64,000 bases of DNA, taken from assembly GCA_025345505.1 (NCBI GenBank), contig JANVCC010000018.1, forward strand, positions 3,581,749 through 3,645,748, given 5' to 3'. The notes beneath the pieces were generated by a model. The model saw nothing but the letters and a program-made list of their open reading frames with translations, had not been told where the DNA came from and did no database searches. Made by a program: the position numbers and the translations under genes. Source of the DNA: Todiramphus chloris collaris. Its lineage: Eukaryota; Chordata; Aves; Coraciiformes; Alcedinidae. Positions 38,349-51,500 of this stretch are shown here, one piece after another (the stretch's first letter is position 1; every line of letters starts with the position of its first letter).

Positions 38349-41300
38349 AATTCTCATTTGTGCATAATGTGATCATGAGGTAAAAGGTAATTTCAGAAGA
38401 ATATGTAACTTTCTTGACACTGGAGAACAACCAAACTCTATACTGCCAATAACTCTACAGCCAGCACAGCGGAGAAATACTGTAAACAACAATGAAAACT
38501 AAAGGTTTTGGTAGACTAATACTCTGTTTCCATTTAAGTGTTGCCTTGTGTTTTGGGAAATCTTTGTTTTGATTTAATATGAGGGTAACAAGACCACATT
38601 AAAGGCAAGAAATCTAAAGTAAGTGATGTTGTAGAGCGTTTGCATCCCACAAGAAACTTGGAGATCACTCAGATTGACACGCGGTTCCATTTGCTGATGC
38701 CAGTACAGAAAGCTGTATCATGAAAAGTCAGCAAGGAACAAAAGACTTCTCAGTTTACCTAGCAAGTGCCCGTTCCTAACGTTCTTCTGACAAGATGCAA
38801 GGAGTACAGTGAACACAAATGTGGGTGTATTCACAGCTACAGACTGGATTTTGAAACCTAGAGACAGTAAGGAAAGACAACTGAGATGATACATTGGCAT
38901 GTCTGAAGTCATCTCCGTGTGCTTTTTCAGAAGCTTAATTCCCGCTTGCCTTTAAAGCAAGACTTAAGTAAAGGACTTTACATTGGCAGGAACACTATCT
39001 CTGTAAGACACACCTCATGTGCCCAGATATGATGAAGCACAGAGGACTGGTGAGGAGCAAGAGAAACTCATTAACATAAGAAAGGGCAATAGATGTACAT
39101 GATTTATCACTAACATCTTTTGGAAGTAGCATACAAGACTCAGAGCATTCATCTTATTTATACTGGTTCTTATTGCTTTCTCATGACAGAGCTTTATGGT
39201 GTATGTAAAGGTCCCTTTTTTATCACAAGAGCCATACAAACTGGCCCTTGTGTAAGGGAGAGCAAACCCCATTATCTCCTGTAAACAGCTTTCCTGCAAC
39301 TTTGAGATACACCTCAACCAAAAGCTTCTGCTTCTGCATTTTATTCCTTCTTCACAACGCTCATGCAATAAAAGCAGAACATAAAAGAGTGAAGGTTTTA
39401 AGCCTACCATGCTCCTCTTCAACAAGATATGCTTTAGCTAAACACACCTTAACTGTCTGCAATTCTCTGGCCTATTTTATTTAGAGGGGAGAACAAAAAG
39501 ACTGAGTGATTCCTTCTAGTCTTAGCCTCTATCAGTTCTTTGTGTATCGGAGAGAAGAAGAGTAGCGTATAGTAATCCAGCAAAGCCTCCCATAGCAAAG
39601 AAAGTCTGTGTGATTTCAAATGGAAAAATAAAACAGTTACTTCAGCAAGGGACCCTATAAATCAAGATAAATTAAAACATCATCTATCTACTAAACCGTA
39701 ATTGCTCTTCATCCATTATGTTTCATCCCTCTTCTGATGGGAAGCTTAGTGTTCCCCATAATGCTTTCTCAGCAGTACATTAGTGACATTATTTTCTCCA
39801 CAGTAGTTAGTAATCAGGTAAGAGGCTGATGGGGGTGATATGGACCCAGTCAAGACAATCTTTTTGTTGCTATCCAAAGAGTCAGAAAAAACACACTTAA
39901 GACTACCTTCCTCTTGAAGGTGAAAGAGGCTATTTAAGAACTGCATGGACAAACTGCATTTACTTGGCTGAGTTTTCAACTAGAGGTGAGGTAGGCATCT
40001 GCTGATTCACAGCATTCAAGTTAATGTTTCATGAAAAAAAACTCTTCTACTGTGACACCACACAAATGGGATAAATGTTAATGTTCTCAAAAAGCTTTTT
40101 CAGCTCAAAGTTCAGGACATCTAAGAAATACTTCTGTCCACGTGTAGGCAAGCTGTACCTTATCCTACCTGTATGCCCACAATAAGAGCACACACCAAAA
40201 GATAGCTTAAAGATTGTCGTGGACCCAAGTCATATACTCCATAAATCCACATTGTTGGATGAGGGATACTCATAGCTCAGACTTCAATGAACTGAACTCA
40301 GAGTTTGAAATAACATCATCAACCTCTTCAGCAGACCACATTGCTTCTCTTCTAGGAGGCATCCTTAAGCTGATTTAAGCCTTTGTCAGTCAACAGACAT
40401 GACCAAAAGGGCATTGAGTGCTAGGTCCTTGCACTCACATGAACTATTTAGCCTATTTTAGGTATCTTCCTTTAAGATGAAGAAAAATTATCTTGTAAGT
40501 TTCTATTTCTCTTTTCTGAATTAAAAGGGAAACCACTGGTTAGATCAAATGCAGAAATGTATATCATGTGTCTAGTCAGGTGAATATCATTCTTAATGAT
40601 GCTTGAGGGCATTCTGTAAGAAGTTTATTAAATGCAGCTTCTTTCTTGTTCTTTAGGTAAGGATACTGCTCAAACCATCCCTTTATCTCTTATTTTCATT
40701 TGCCTGGAATCTTGAAAGTCTGCCATAACTTTTCACATTCATTTACATAACGGCTGTGATACCTCACCAACACTGTATTTTTCCATCAAATGGAAAGGTA
40801 GGATGAAAAAGCCAACACTCATTTAAAAGACAAGTACCCAAAGTTAGCTGGTAGATCCAGGTATGCAACAATATTTATCAAAGAACACTCTCACTTCTTC
40901 CATTGTATTTAAAGCTATCATGGTTGGGCTATATCTAATAAGGAGACTCAAGGGAATATTCTAGACACTGAAGACCAGCATCTCGAGATGTGGTATTGTT
41001 GTTTGCCCTATGCAGCATTGGATGGGCACGTAAAGACTGCTGCCATTTGAAATGAGATGTTGCAGTTGGTTGGTTTTCATTACCCGGAAAGTTTGCGTCA
41101 GAAACAAGGCAGTCAGCAAAAAAAGATGGGAGTGACAGTCAGCCACTGACATGGCAGTTGTTTCAGGTGGGAAATACATCAGGCCAAAATGCAGGATCTA
41201 CTGAATTTCTCCTGTGCACAAAATTTCCACTGTGACGTAGGGCTGCAGGATCAAGATCTTGTTTTCATGATTTAACACGATAAACATTTCATACTATCCA

Positions 41301-42654
41301 TGGATGGTATGACTGAGCACCCACAGCCACCTGTAGAATTTTTTCTATTTCATAGGGAACTTAATTCATACAAGAATTACCTAAAATAGTGAGAATAATC
41401 TCTTTTCCTCTAGAGAAATTAAGCCGTTTCTATTCTGAGCATTGCATACAGAGGACAGGGTTTATGTATCACTGCCAGTGCCTAATGATTCCCATGATTT
41501 AATTTCAGTCTTTTCTTGAGAAACCCCCTGTCTGCATGATGTCAACATGTATTTTCCTTGTCATGGGAAATTCTCATCAGGTTTGGATGACCTGCAATGC
41601 ATTTAAAACTGTCCTTCAGATAAAACATCTCCTGGCAGCTAGCGTAGTCTGTCTTTTTTGCTTAAAGTTAGTAATATCTGAAGTTAAATGAAGATAGATT
41701 AAGTCTTGTTAGTGTTAAGAGAGAAGTGTTTCATTTATTTAGAACAACAAATACTGTAATGTAATTTCTCAAGAGTAAATCACTTGTACATGTACAGGGG
41801 CCACTTATCTGTGGCTGCTGGACATTTGTTCACCTCACCAGGAAAACAAAGAAATTGCTCTTCCTGTCATAGAAAAGAAAGAGAAAGGAAAGGGAGGGGC
41901 AGGAGGAGGGAAAGCTGGGCACTGTGTAGCCTGCTGAGAAGACCATATGAGGTTTGCTAAATGTCATCCTTAAGGACTGTGTATTCCAGCTACATCAGTA
42001 CATCACCTTTCTGGTACATACATGTTGGAGCACAGCTTTTGTTCTTAATCTCTGGTAACAGATCCTCATCTCATGCACTGCACAGTCAGAGCAAATGGGC
42101 ACTTCTGGCAAGTACTTGAAAATCTTGCATGAAAAACCTGGTCCTGAGTCACGTTTCTAGAGTTTGAATGCTTAAGTATGAATTACTTACCAAAGGCTTG
42201 CATTATAATCAGTGAAGTAAATAAGATTCTCTAAAACACATAAATCTTTTCCTAAGACAACTATTCAGGAGTTAAGACTAGGAATTATCTTGAGATGCAC
42301 TAAGCATAAGCTACAAAAGCAGTAAGTTTAAGGTGATGGGCTAAGACATGAATGAATACTCCTACATTGCATGTCTGTGTCTCTGTGTGTGTATGTACCT
42401 GCATGCAGTTTAAGATATAAATTAATAATGCCAGGGAAAGTCATGATTGAATGAACTTGACTTGACTTATTTAAAAAATTAAAAGTTTATTAAAAGGTGC
42501 TTTCCCCAGTAAGATTTCAACAAGGAGCCTTTTCTGCATCCCTGAAAGAACTTCATAACTTCATACAAGGATTGCATATATGTCATGTGAGATATACACC
42601 AGGGAAAACACTATGTAATGAATAACTCAAGATATTAATGGCTAAGCTATAAAA

Positions 42655-42705
42655 AACCAAAAAACAAACAAAAAAAAAACAAACAAAAAAAAAAACAAAA
42701 CCATG
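42655..42705. repeat. (CAAA)n / A-rich tract
   Basis: Imperfect CAAA and long A runs. It accounts for the Phe/Val-rich minus-strand frame at 42583-42780. Confidence 0.88.
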
Positions 42706-43058
42706 AACTTTACTCACAAATTTGTTCCTTTTTAACCACTTCCTGTGCAAATGAAAGAGCTCACAGGTCCTTGCAATCAAACACTGCTGTCTGTCTTATC
42801 CTGTGGTGCAGCAAGTATGAGCAATAGCTTTTTAACAAAGCTCTGCTTCCTCTCTTTGAGCTGTTCAAATGAAATACAGTCACTATAAATTAAAAATACA
42901 TATATGCTTATTTTAGCTTTCCAACTTGCAGGTTTGATTCTGTGATAGACACATTCGTTCTTGTTAAATAATGTGGTTTCTATTCCAAATCCACAGATCC
43001 ATTTTCAATGAGAAAAAGCGGCAATCATTTTAAACTTATTTTGTACAATGTTCTAATG

Positions 43059-43905
43059 ATCATAGAAACATAGAATTGTTTGATTGGAAGGGACATTAAA
43101 GATCATGTAGTTCCAAGCCCACTGCCATGGCAGGAACACCTCCCACAAGACCAGGTTGTTCTAATCTCTATACAACCTGGCCTTGAACATTTCTAGGGAT
43201 GGGACATCCACAGCTTCCCTGGGCAACTGGTTCCAGTGACTCATCACTGTCACAGTGAGGAATTCCTTCGTTACATCTAAGTCTAGCCTCTTTCAGTTGA
43301 AAGCCATTACACCCCATCCTACCACTGCATGTCCTTGTAAAAATTCCCCCTTAATAGAATCATAGAATCATAGAGTAGTAGGCACCACTGAAAAGAGACT
43401 GGCCCTTTCTCCTTGACCCACCCTTCAGATATTTGTAAACATTCGTAAGATTCCCTCTCAGTCTTCTCCAGGCTAAACAGCCCCAGGGCTCAGTCTTTCC
43501 TCATAAGAGAGATATTCCAGTCCCTTTGTCACCTTCGTAGCTCTCTGTTGGACTCTCTCTAGTATTTCCCTGTCCCTCTTGAACTGGGGAGACCAGACCT
43601 GAACACAATACTCCAAATGTGATCTCATTTCATCTTCCCTTGAAGTACTAAAAGGCTGCAATAAGTTCTCCCTGGAGCCTTCTCTTCTCCAGGCTGAACC
43701 GCTCCAACTTTGCCAGCTTGTCCTCACAGCAGACAGGTTCCAGCTCTCAGATCATCTTTGTGTCACCTCCTCTACACTCACCCCAACATGTTCATGTGTA
43801 TTTTGTGTTTCACACCCATGCAACAGGACTCCAGGGCTGGATATAGTACTCCAGATGGGGTTTCACAAGAGCAGAGAGGGAGAATCACTTCCCTCAACCT
43901 GATGG
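43059..43905 (-). mobile_element. CR1 LINE, antisense, split by a second CR1
   Basis: Outer element. The left part (about 43059-43352) starts with the complement of the tail ('catagaaacatagaattgtt') and runs through 'ccttgaacatttctagggat' to 'catgtccttgtaaaaattcc'. The right part (about 43628-43905) resumes with 'gaagtactaaaaggctgcaa', 'ggagccttctcttctccagg' and 'caggactccagggctggata'. Joined, the two halves follow CR1 order. The interruption is the inner copy listed separately. Confidence 0.88.
43353..43627 (-). mobile_element. Inner CR1 inserted in older CR1
   Basis: Starts with a clean tail complement ('aatagaatcatagaatcata'). It then jumps to 'ggcaccactgaaaagagact', so the 3'UTR has an internal deletion. 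It continues through 'ctctcagtcttctccaggct' to 'acctgaacacaatactccaa'. Same orientation as its host CR1. Confidence 0.85.
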
Positions 43906-44932
43906 TCACAATAGGTAATTCTACCTTTACACTAGAAAACTAAAGAGTGACAGGGCTTTTATCTTCCCTAATGTTACAACATCAGTGTCAACCAGATTTA
44001 GTCCAAGGTACCATTCCTAAAAGTTGCCTGGTGTCAACTACTCTGCTTGGTAAGCTAAAGACTAACAAACATGTAAATTGGCCTCAGGATCAGACAAAAG
44101 GCTTGGTAACCAGTAACACCTACCCTACCCTAAAAAAAAAAAAAAAAAATACTGAGTTCTTTAAACATGGTAACATGTGAGTAGTCTTCCAACAGTAGTC
44201 TCACCAGGACAGCAGCCCAATCTAACATCACCTCCTAGCATTTACGGTATGTTGATTTCTACACCCAAGGACTGACAGGCTTTTTATTGCTGTATCTTAG
44301 TGATACTATTTCATGACCAATTAATCTACTACAATATCATCTCTTTTTTCAATACATAAAATTTTTCATTAAATAAAAGCTCCTACAATACAATTTTGGC
44401 CTAGCTTCTGAATAGTGTGGTAACAGAGGCAAAGTTACTCAGTATCCCATCAATAAAATATTTTATCCACAAAACCTTCAAGAGTCAAGACAAATTTTGA
44501 CAAGCAATGTGAATCTCAAGAAGTGATCACCCAACAGTAATCCAAGTGAAATTTAATTTGCTCCTTCATTCATGCGATAGTTAACAAATTGAGCTTTTTG
44601 AAACCATTTAAAAGTTTTGGTGTCTGACCTGTTTTCATTGTCTGAGCTGAGGGAAATGCAAAAAGAAATAATTAAAACTGAAAAATTGATACTTTTTTTT
44701 TTTTCAAATTCCTCTTTTTAGTAATCTGCAGCTTTATTTTTTGACAACTGGGAATATCCCTTTTCCTTATGAAGAAGTATAATTATTTTCTTTTCAAATA
44801 AGAGTTCACAATGAGAACTTGTGCTCTGGGTACTTCATTCACTGTGAAATAAGAAGTATTTCTTCAGCCTCCTGAAAGAGATTTTCTTTCCTTAGCATAT
44901 CTTATGCGAAGAGATAGATTATCTATATTCAT

Positions 44933-44965
44933 GTGTGTGTATATATATATAGAGAGAGATATATT
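44933..44965. repeat. Compound GT/AT/AG microsatellite
   Basis: GTGTGTGT followed by TATATATATATA and AGAGAGAGATATAT; low-complexity tract about 0.5 kb before the RHAG start. Confidence 0.85.
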
Positions 44966-45322
44966 TTGTATAGGATGAAATTTTTTTAATCTTTTAAAAT
45001 GAAAGCTACAACTTGAAGAAATTGTTGTCTACAGGAAAGGCAATTGACAGTCACTGTGTTCCCTACAATGTGCAGCACACCAGGATCTGCGAGATTTTTT
45101 TTTTAGCCTATTTCCTTTTCAAAATACATACAAGACACTGAGAAACATTCACTGTAGCTAAATGAGCTGGTTGGCATTATAAATTGAAAAAATATGTAAG
45201 AAGCCATTATTTGTTATATTGAAATAGTCTGGGAAATAGAAATCGCTATACTGACCTATACTGTTTCCCTCCCATAGTGGGTGTGACTGTGTTCGCCTGT
45301 CTCTCTGTTTCTGTTTTTTCTG

Positions 45323-45333
45323 CTTTATCACCC
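45323..45333 (+). promoter_or_regulatory. RHAG: Putative GATA and CACCC motifs of RHAG
   Basis: CTTTATCA (complement TGATAAAG, a GATA-factor core) overlaps CACCC, about 100 bases before the ATG. A second GATA pair, AGATAG and TATCTA, lies at about 44912-44924. GATA plus CACCC/KLF pairs are usual in erythroid promoters, and RHAG is erythroid. Motifs this short occur by chance, so this is an inference. Confidence 0.35.
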
Positions 45334-45433
45334 AGATCCACTGAATTAGGCAGCTCTGCTGAAGTCAAGCGTGTTTTATCAGGCTCTCACAGCCTCTTGC
45401 TCTCCTGTGATGCCTTCAGTCCTTGACACCAAC

Positions 45434-45545
45434 ATGAGGTTCAAGTTCTCGATCGTGGCTCTTCTTCTGCAAGTGCTCATCATTGTCTTGTTTGGGATAT
45501 TTGTGGAATATGACAACAGTGTTAACTCTCAAATTTTATACCCAC
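45434..45545 (+). CDS. RHAG: RHAG exon 1
   Basis: 37 codons plus one base, donor GTAAGT. It encodes [13 protein letters not shown], the first membrane helix and a short extracellular segment [13 protein letters not shown]. The ATG at 45434 has A at -3 and aligns with the human start. An in-frame ATG at 45410 (8 codons earlier, G at -3) is an alternative start. Confidence 0.95.
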
Positions 45546-48500
45546 GTAAGTATTGCTGTCTAAGATTTACAGAAGTTAAAATTTCTTTAAGCTAATCCTA
45601 AGAAAGTTTTATGAATAACTTATGAGACCTACTGATATAGCTGAAAAAAAACAAAAAGAACCCATGCTTTGGGGAAAACAACCTTCTTCTGAGGTGTGAA
45701 AGCAGCAAGCTTCAAAGACAAGTTCAAGTTGAGCACGTGTAAAATTCTGAAAGTAGCTAACTGCTGAGAAGTTAGATGTTCTGGGAGAGAAGAGTCCTGA
45801 AAATAGTTCTGTTTACATAGCAGTTTAGGAGAAATATGAATTGCTTTGAATAATACTATCATTTTCCAAAGATGAATGGTAGTGCTTCTTGCTGGACCTT
45901 CTAGCCTGATTACTGTGTCAAATAATGAAAATGAACAGAATATCTCACTATTATCACCCAGGTTTCAAAAGGTTGTTTTATGAGAGCAGGTAAATTGGGC
46001 AGCTTATTCATCATCATTATAAAATCTGTTCACAGAAAATGGCCTCATGAAAGACAATATTTTTTGTCACAGGGTGGATTACTGCTCCCTACCTTTCAAA
46101 GCAGTGGCTCAGTGGTAGATGGTAATGGTTCAGCCTGCAAACATTTCTGTTGATTTGTTGTTCTGCAAATGTTTGATGAAGTTCAGGGAGAAAGCTTTTG
46201 GCCTGAGAAGTAGTTGCTGACTTCTCCCACCCTTCTCCTCCTCATGTAAACATCAGATTTCTGTAAATAGAAAAATAAGTCTGCAGAGGAGAAGTCTTAT
46301 TGAAGGTTTGATGTTTGTTTTCTTGGCTCTGACGTCTTAATGACTTGTAGCTCTGATTACAGTCCTCTTAATGATGATCATAACAATACAGAACTCCTTG
46401 CCTCTGTGTAGTGCTAATGTAATTTTGAATGTATTCCTCTTTCTGTCTCATTCTAACTGTCCTTTCAGTGACTGTTACAGGGGAATGTGATCTCAGGATC
46501 ACTTAGGTCCCTGGCAGTCTTGTGTATTTTCACACACAGTATTGTCCAGTTGAGAGAACAGTGAACACATAATATTATTCGGCTCCAGACATAAGTCAGC
46601 TGAGGAACATCAGGGGAAAATTACTCACATTTGGGTTAACTCCACTAAGATTCATCATTACCCCAAAAACATAGTAACTCAGGCTATGCCAGAGTCCATT
46701 CTCTAAAGAGACACATCTTGTCTATGTCCATAATATTGAATCATCCCAGTTCTGAAATCAGGTGGCCTTATCATATTGGGAATGACCCTTGGTTCACTGT
46801 CACCCAGAAGGTGACAGTTGGCTTAGGCAAAAACTATGCCAGAAACCACACCAATAATTTGGCAGCACAAATATTTCTACTTTAGCATTGTTATTTTTTT
46901 AACATAGCCACTGACTAAACCACCTATCTAACCCTTCTCTGACTCTACCCCAAAACAACATAACAACAGATACAGACACAGAGCAAAAGTGTTTTGGGCA
47001 CTGTAAAATTTGGTAAGGCAGAAGGGCACTCTCTAGGACATGGGTCCTTCAGACTCAGATTAAGGTCTGTTTGCCCCACAAGAACAGAGAAAATTACTTT
47101 CTCCAGTCTGAATATCGTACCTCCTGGCTCTGATATTAAATGGACCTGCACTCCTTTAGTATCCCATACCAAGGAAAATGAAGAAAGATGCATAAGATCC
47201 TCATGTTCATGCCAGTAATTTAGTAGTCTTCAGTGACCCCTTACAGTAGTGTGGTGTGTATCTTAGTATACCTTATGTATTCTGGATGGAGATTGCCCAT
47301 GTCCAATGCACGGTGAGCTCCTGAGACAGGCTGTTCTTGCACTTAACAAAACCTCTTCCGAGCCCTTGCGCATAGCCCTGGGGTTTGTTTTTAATTTCTT
47401 CGTTTCAAAAAAGACATCAAAGAAAGGGCAGAAGCTTCATCAAAATTATAAAGTTTTATTAAAATCATAAAGGATTCTTCTCACCAGATGCTAACATTAC
47501 AATATAGGCCTTTAAATGTAATCTATCCAGTTAGGGATCATCTGCAGTTATTTCTTCCCTAATATTGGTGTTTAAAATATGTGGGAGAAACTGCCTGCTC
47601 TCTCCCATGCCTTCCTGCATGGGCAGTGTATCACTCTGTCGTGCCTGAACACTGTCCCCGATCTGTCTACATGATTGAATGGCTAGCAAGTTTCTGGCAT
47701 GGTTTTGTTTCATGCAAACCAGCACCTTGACCTCCTCCTAGGTATGGCTTTAGGCACAATACAGATAAGGGACCACTCTCAATCAGTAGTACAGGTGGGA
47801 ACAGTGTTGTGGGAGAGAAAAGCACATAACTGTACAGATGTAAGTCAATTGATGGCATTTCCTTTGGCCAGGCTGTTCAGTTTACCAGTAGAGACATATA
47901 TTAGGCAAACATCACAGATGTAATGTTGGGATTTTAGATGCTGACCTAAAAGATGAAGGATCTCATGAACAAGAAGTGGAGTAAAACCGGTACTCAGGGG
48001 ACTGTAGCAATAGGATGAGTGGTAATGGTTTTAAACTGAAAGAAGGTAGATTTACATTAGATGTTAGGAAGAACTCTTCACCTTGAGGGTTGGGAGATGC
48101 TGGAACAGGTTGCCCGGAGAGGTTGTGGATGGCCCTCCTTGGAATGTTCAATGCCAGGTTGGGTGGGGCTTTCAGCAACCTGATCTAATGGGAGGTGTCC
48201 CTACCCATGGCAGAGGAGATGAAACTAGCTTTAAGTTTCCTTTCAACCCAAACCATTGTTTGATTCTATGATTTCCTGATGCCTGTGTTTTCACCTTTAG
48301 GCTCTCTTACTCTCAAACTTCCCTGTCTACAAAATGAACACAAGCACAGAGTTTGCCTAAGGACCCAGCAGAAAGTTAATGCTATGGTTTCATAGACGTA
48401 TTAGGATATATCCTGAACCAGGAACTTCCCCTGAGTTCACAAAATTATGGGTTCAAACTGCTTCCCATTCTGTCCCCAGTGATGTTCACCTGTCTGTACC

Positions 48501-51500
48501 TCATAGATTTAGTTGTTTCATCCAGGGTAAAACTTATATTCTTGAAACTGTAGTACAGCTTTTATATGCTTTTAATAGCTCAGCACCACAAATCCAAGTT
48601 GTTTCAGTATTTTTGGACTGTGGAAAGATAAAAATAATAATTGGGGCTCACCATAGTTGTGCACTCCAATAAAGGAGGCTGAGCTGAGATCATTCCCAAA
48701 GCATAGCTTTGAATTATATCTATTTCTAGTGGATGAGAGTACAGGTTTGGCAAACTGGATGGACAACTTCATGTGTGCCATGCCACTAGAATGGGAGGAC
48801 AAGTGCACATGTTCATTTTGCAAGTAGTCCAAGAGGTTTTCTTTAGTACTAGTATGCTGTCTGTAACATCCTGTGTTGATCCATGACTCATGGCCTGGGA
48901 AAACTTATGTGCCCCTCTTGTTCAGAGTTCTATTGTTTACTCCTCTAGACAGGGCAAAGTGACCATTTTCCTATAAACCTAGATGCCACAAGCATCTTTG
49001 CATTGAGACTGACACCACACAGAGATCTTACAGTGGAACTAATATTGTCAGCCTTGCAGAGTCACGTGTGGTGCTTTTGTTCAGGATCTGCTGAAGTGTT
49101 TTTCTTAATCTCTATTTTCCTCTCCCACCGAATGGAAGTACTATGTTTTGTTAAACACAACTAGTTACTGGAACAGTTTAGTTCAAGTCCTGCTGATTTC
49201 TCCATCATTTGAAATAATTTCAGACTAACTTTTCTTTAAAAGGATGCATAAGAGGTAGTTAAAGCTCAAAGTATAGACTAGAAATTTGTCCTCAATATCC
49301 ACAAATTAACCTAATTTTAAATAGGACTTTTCATCTTTTGTGTAATTAAGTCCAGACCACTTTAAAACATCTAACTAAATCCTGGCTAGCCCTCAGGAGG
49401 TCCCAGGATTACATGTCAACCAGTTGCTTGTTTCAAACAGAATTCCTTGTAATTGTCAGGGCTGGGGTAATACATCTAAAAACACCTATCACAGGAGACC
49501 TGAGCATGCAGAAGCCCTATTGATGGGCACTGAGGATTAAGCTCCTTAGTCATCTTACATGTTTTTGAAACCTGTTCTTTTGCTCACATGTACAGTCAGT
49601 TTACTTAAGCAGTAAAGCATCTTTTACTAACCTAGACGTGATTTACTGCAATGTTGTATACAGGAATGGGATTGTTTTGAAGGGAACAATTTAATTGCTT
49701 TGTCTGCAATGATTTAACCAGGAGAATGCAAGCAAAAGCAAGTAATATGCTGAATGCTAACAAACCATAATCTCACCTGGGAGACTGGAAGTATCTTCTT
49801 ACCTGAAGCTGACTACCCTGAATGGCAAAGACTAAAACTTTATTGGAAAGACCATGGTATAGACTGATGAAATAATAAGAAGAGTAGAAATGGGTAATTT
49901 TGAAACACACTCCTCATTCTGAGCATGAAACTCAAGTGTAATATAAAATGAAAAATTGTTGAAGTCATATATAACTTTGACTTCTCATGCTAAGTGTTTA
50001 TGAAATACATTTCCATTTTCTTCTCCTAGAGTCAAACAAAAAAGCTACTTTTGTAGATGTTATTGGGCTGCTTTTTTATGGATTTGCCCTCTATTTCTGT
50101 ATTCTTCTGGTACCATTAACGAGCTTTTAATAAAGTAGTTTTACAAGAGTTAGACAAATAATCTGTGCCACTTCTCAAATGTGATGATGCTGATCCCAGG
50201 GGTTACTGGGTGAATGGTCACCCTTAGAAAATTATTTTTAAAGGGGGAGACAAAGGCTTTTTCAGCATCCAGTTTCCCCTTACCCCCAAAAAAATTGGGA
50301 AAGAGATCTTGGGTTACTACTCCCCTTATCTGAGAAGCACTTTTTTGTATGACCTGCCAACATATTTTTGTCCCACTTAAAAAAAAACAAAACAAAAAAG
50401 GTGGATGATTACCTGTACCTGAGATCATCTCAGAGGAACTCTGGGAAGACTATCTACTCTCAGTCTTACCAGCATTAACCACTGCTACATGTTTTCCAAG
50501 GAGAGTTGCTCTAGATGTGGAATCCACCACCACAGTCAAGTCAGGTATGAAGACACAGCTCAGTGTTCCTGTGGCACAGGTTGCTGCAAGCTGAAAGAGT
50601 GCACAGACAGATGTACCCGTCAAATGATCTTGTACTTTAATATCCCTTTCTTAAATATCCCCTGCTGGCTCCCTTTGACATAGGGGATATGAATATGGGC
50701 AAATATTGCTGTGTTTTGGGTTCTGCATCCACTAAGACAGTAAAGACTGATGCTGGTAGGATTGGGAAGGTTGTATTAACATGGTTTTTATCATTCCCAG
50801 CTGTGGATGCTGAAAAGCTGCTAGCAGAGGGATTTTCTCAGGTTCTCACAACATTTGGTGAGAGTCCTGCTTTTCTCACACAAGTTATGAAAAACAGTAG
50901 GATGTTTTTTGTAAGCTAGACTAACACCTGGTATTTTGCTAAGTTCTGTTTATGGTACATTGGAAAAATATTTTGAAATAGGTGTTGTAGGACTTTAGAC
51001 ACTCACCGTAGGAGATGGGTGATCACTGACCAATCGCCCTATGAGGCTAGGGTATATAAAGCGGGGTTATAAATTAATAAAGTTGCTTCTTTTGACCACT
51101 CTTGCTGAACTTGTGTGTTGCTGCATCTCTCTGCTCCCAGTATAAACAGCGACACCCAGCCATACCTTTCTCACCTTTTGTCATGTCCTCTGAAGCAAGG
51201 GAATATGCTGAGCTCTAAGCAAGACAGTTATTTTCACAGAACATTGCAACGCAAAATGCGCAAGAATATCAAAAGTAGGAGCACAAATGGAGAAGTTAAG
51301 TTTATTGTGTATCTTTTAAAATTAGTGCTAAGCACGACACAAGAGTTCGCATAGCAGTTCTGAAATGGAGTAACATGGAGGGAAATTGGAAGCTTCCAAA
51401 GGATTGCAGGAGCCTCGAAAAATCCTATCACTGGCTATTATTAAAGTCAGGAAATCAATGTTAAAATGTCCAGCCTAAGGAGGAAGCAAAAGGATTGGAG

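Larger units (their letters stand above)
34756..43058. other. Intergenic spacer
   Basis: No gene recognised on either strand. Small features are a 21-bp palindrome with a third copy of its arm (36376-36413), an A17 run (37689-37705), a 16-bp tandem duplication (38317-38348) and an A/CAAA-rich tract (about 42655-42705). Open frames of 60-136 codons here lack motifs and splice context. Confidence 0.5.
43906..45433. other. RHAG 5' flank
   Basis: No exon seen before the RHAG start. It contains an A run (about 44132-44148), a compound GT/AT/GA microsatellite (about 44933-44965) and GATA-type motifs listed separately. The transcription start cannot be fixed. Confidence 0.5.

Noticed and set aside
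49987..50130. Free-standing 47-codon membrane micro-ORF starting at an ATG at 49987
   Set aside because: The ATG lies before a strong splice acceptor and the hydrophobic part begins after it; a spliced terminal exon is the better, still unproven, reading.
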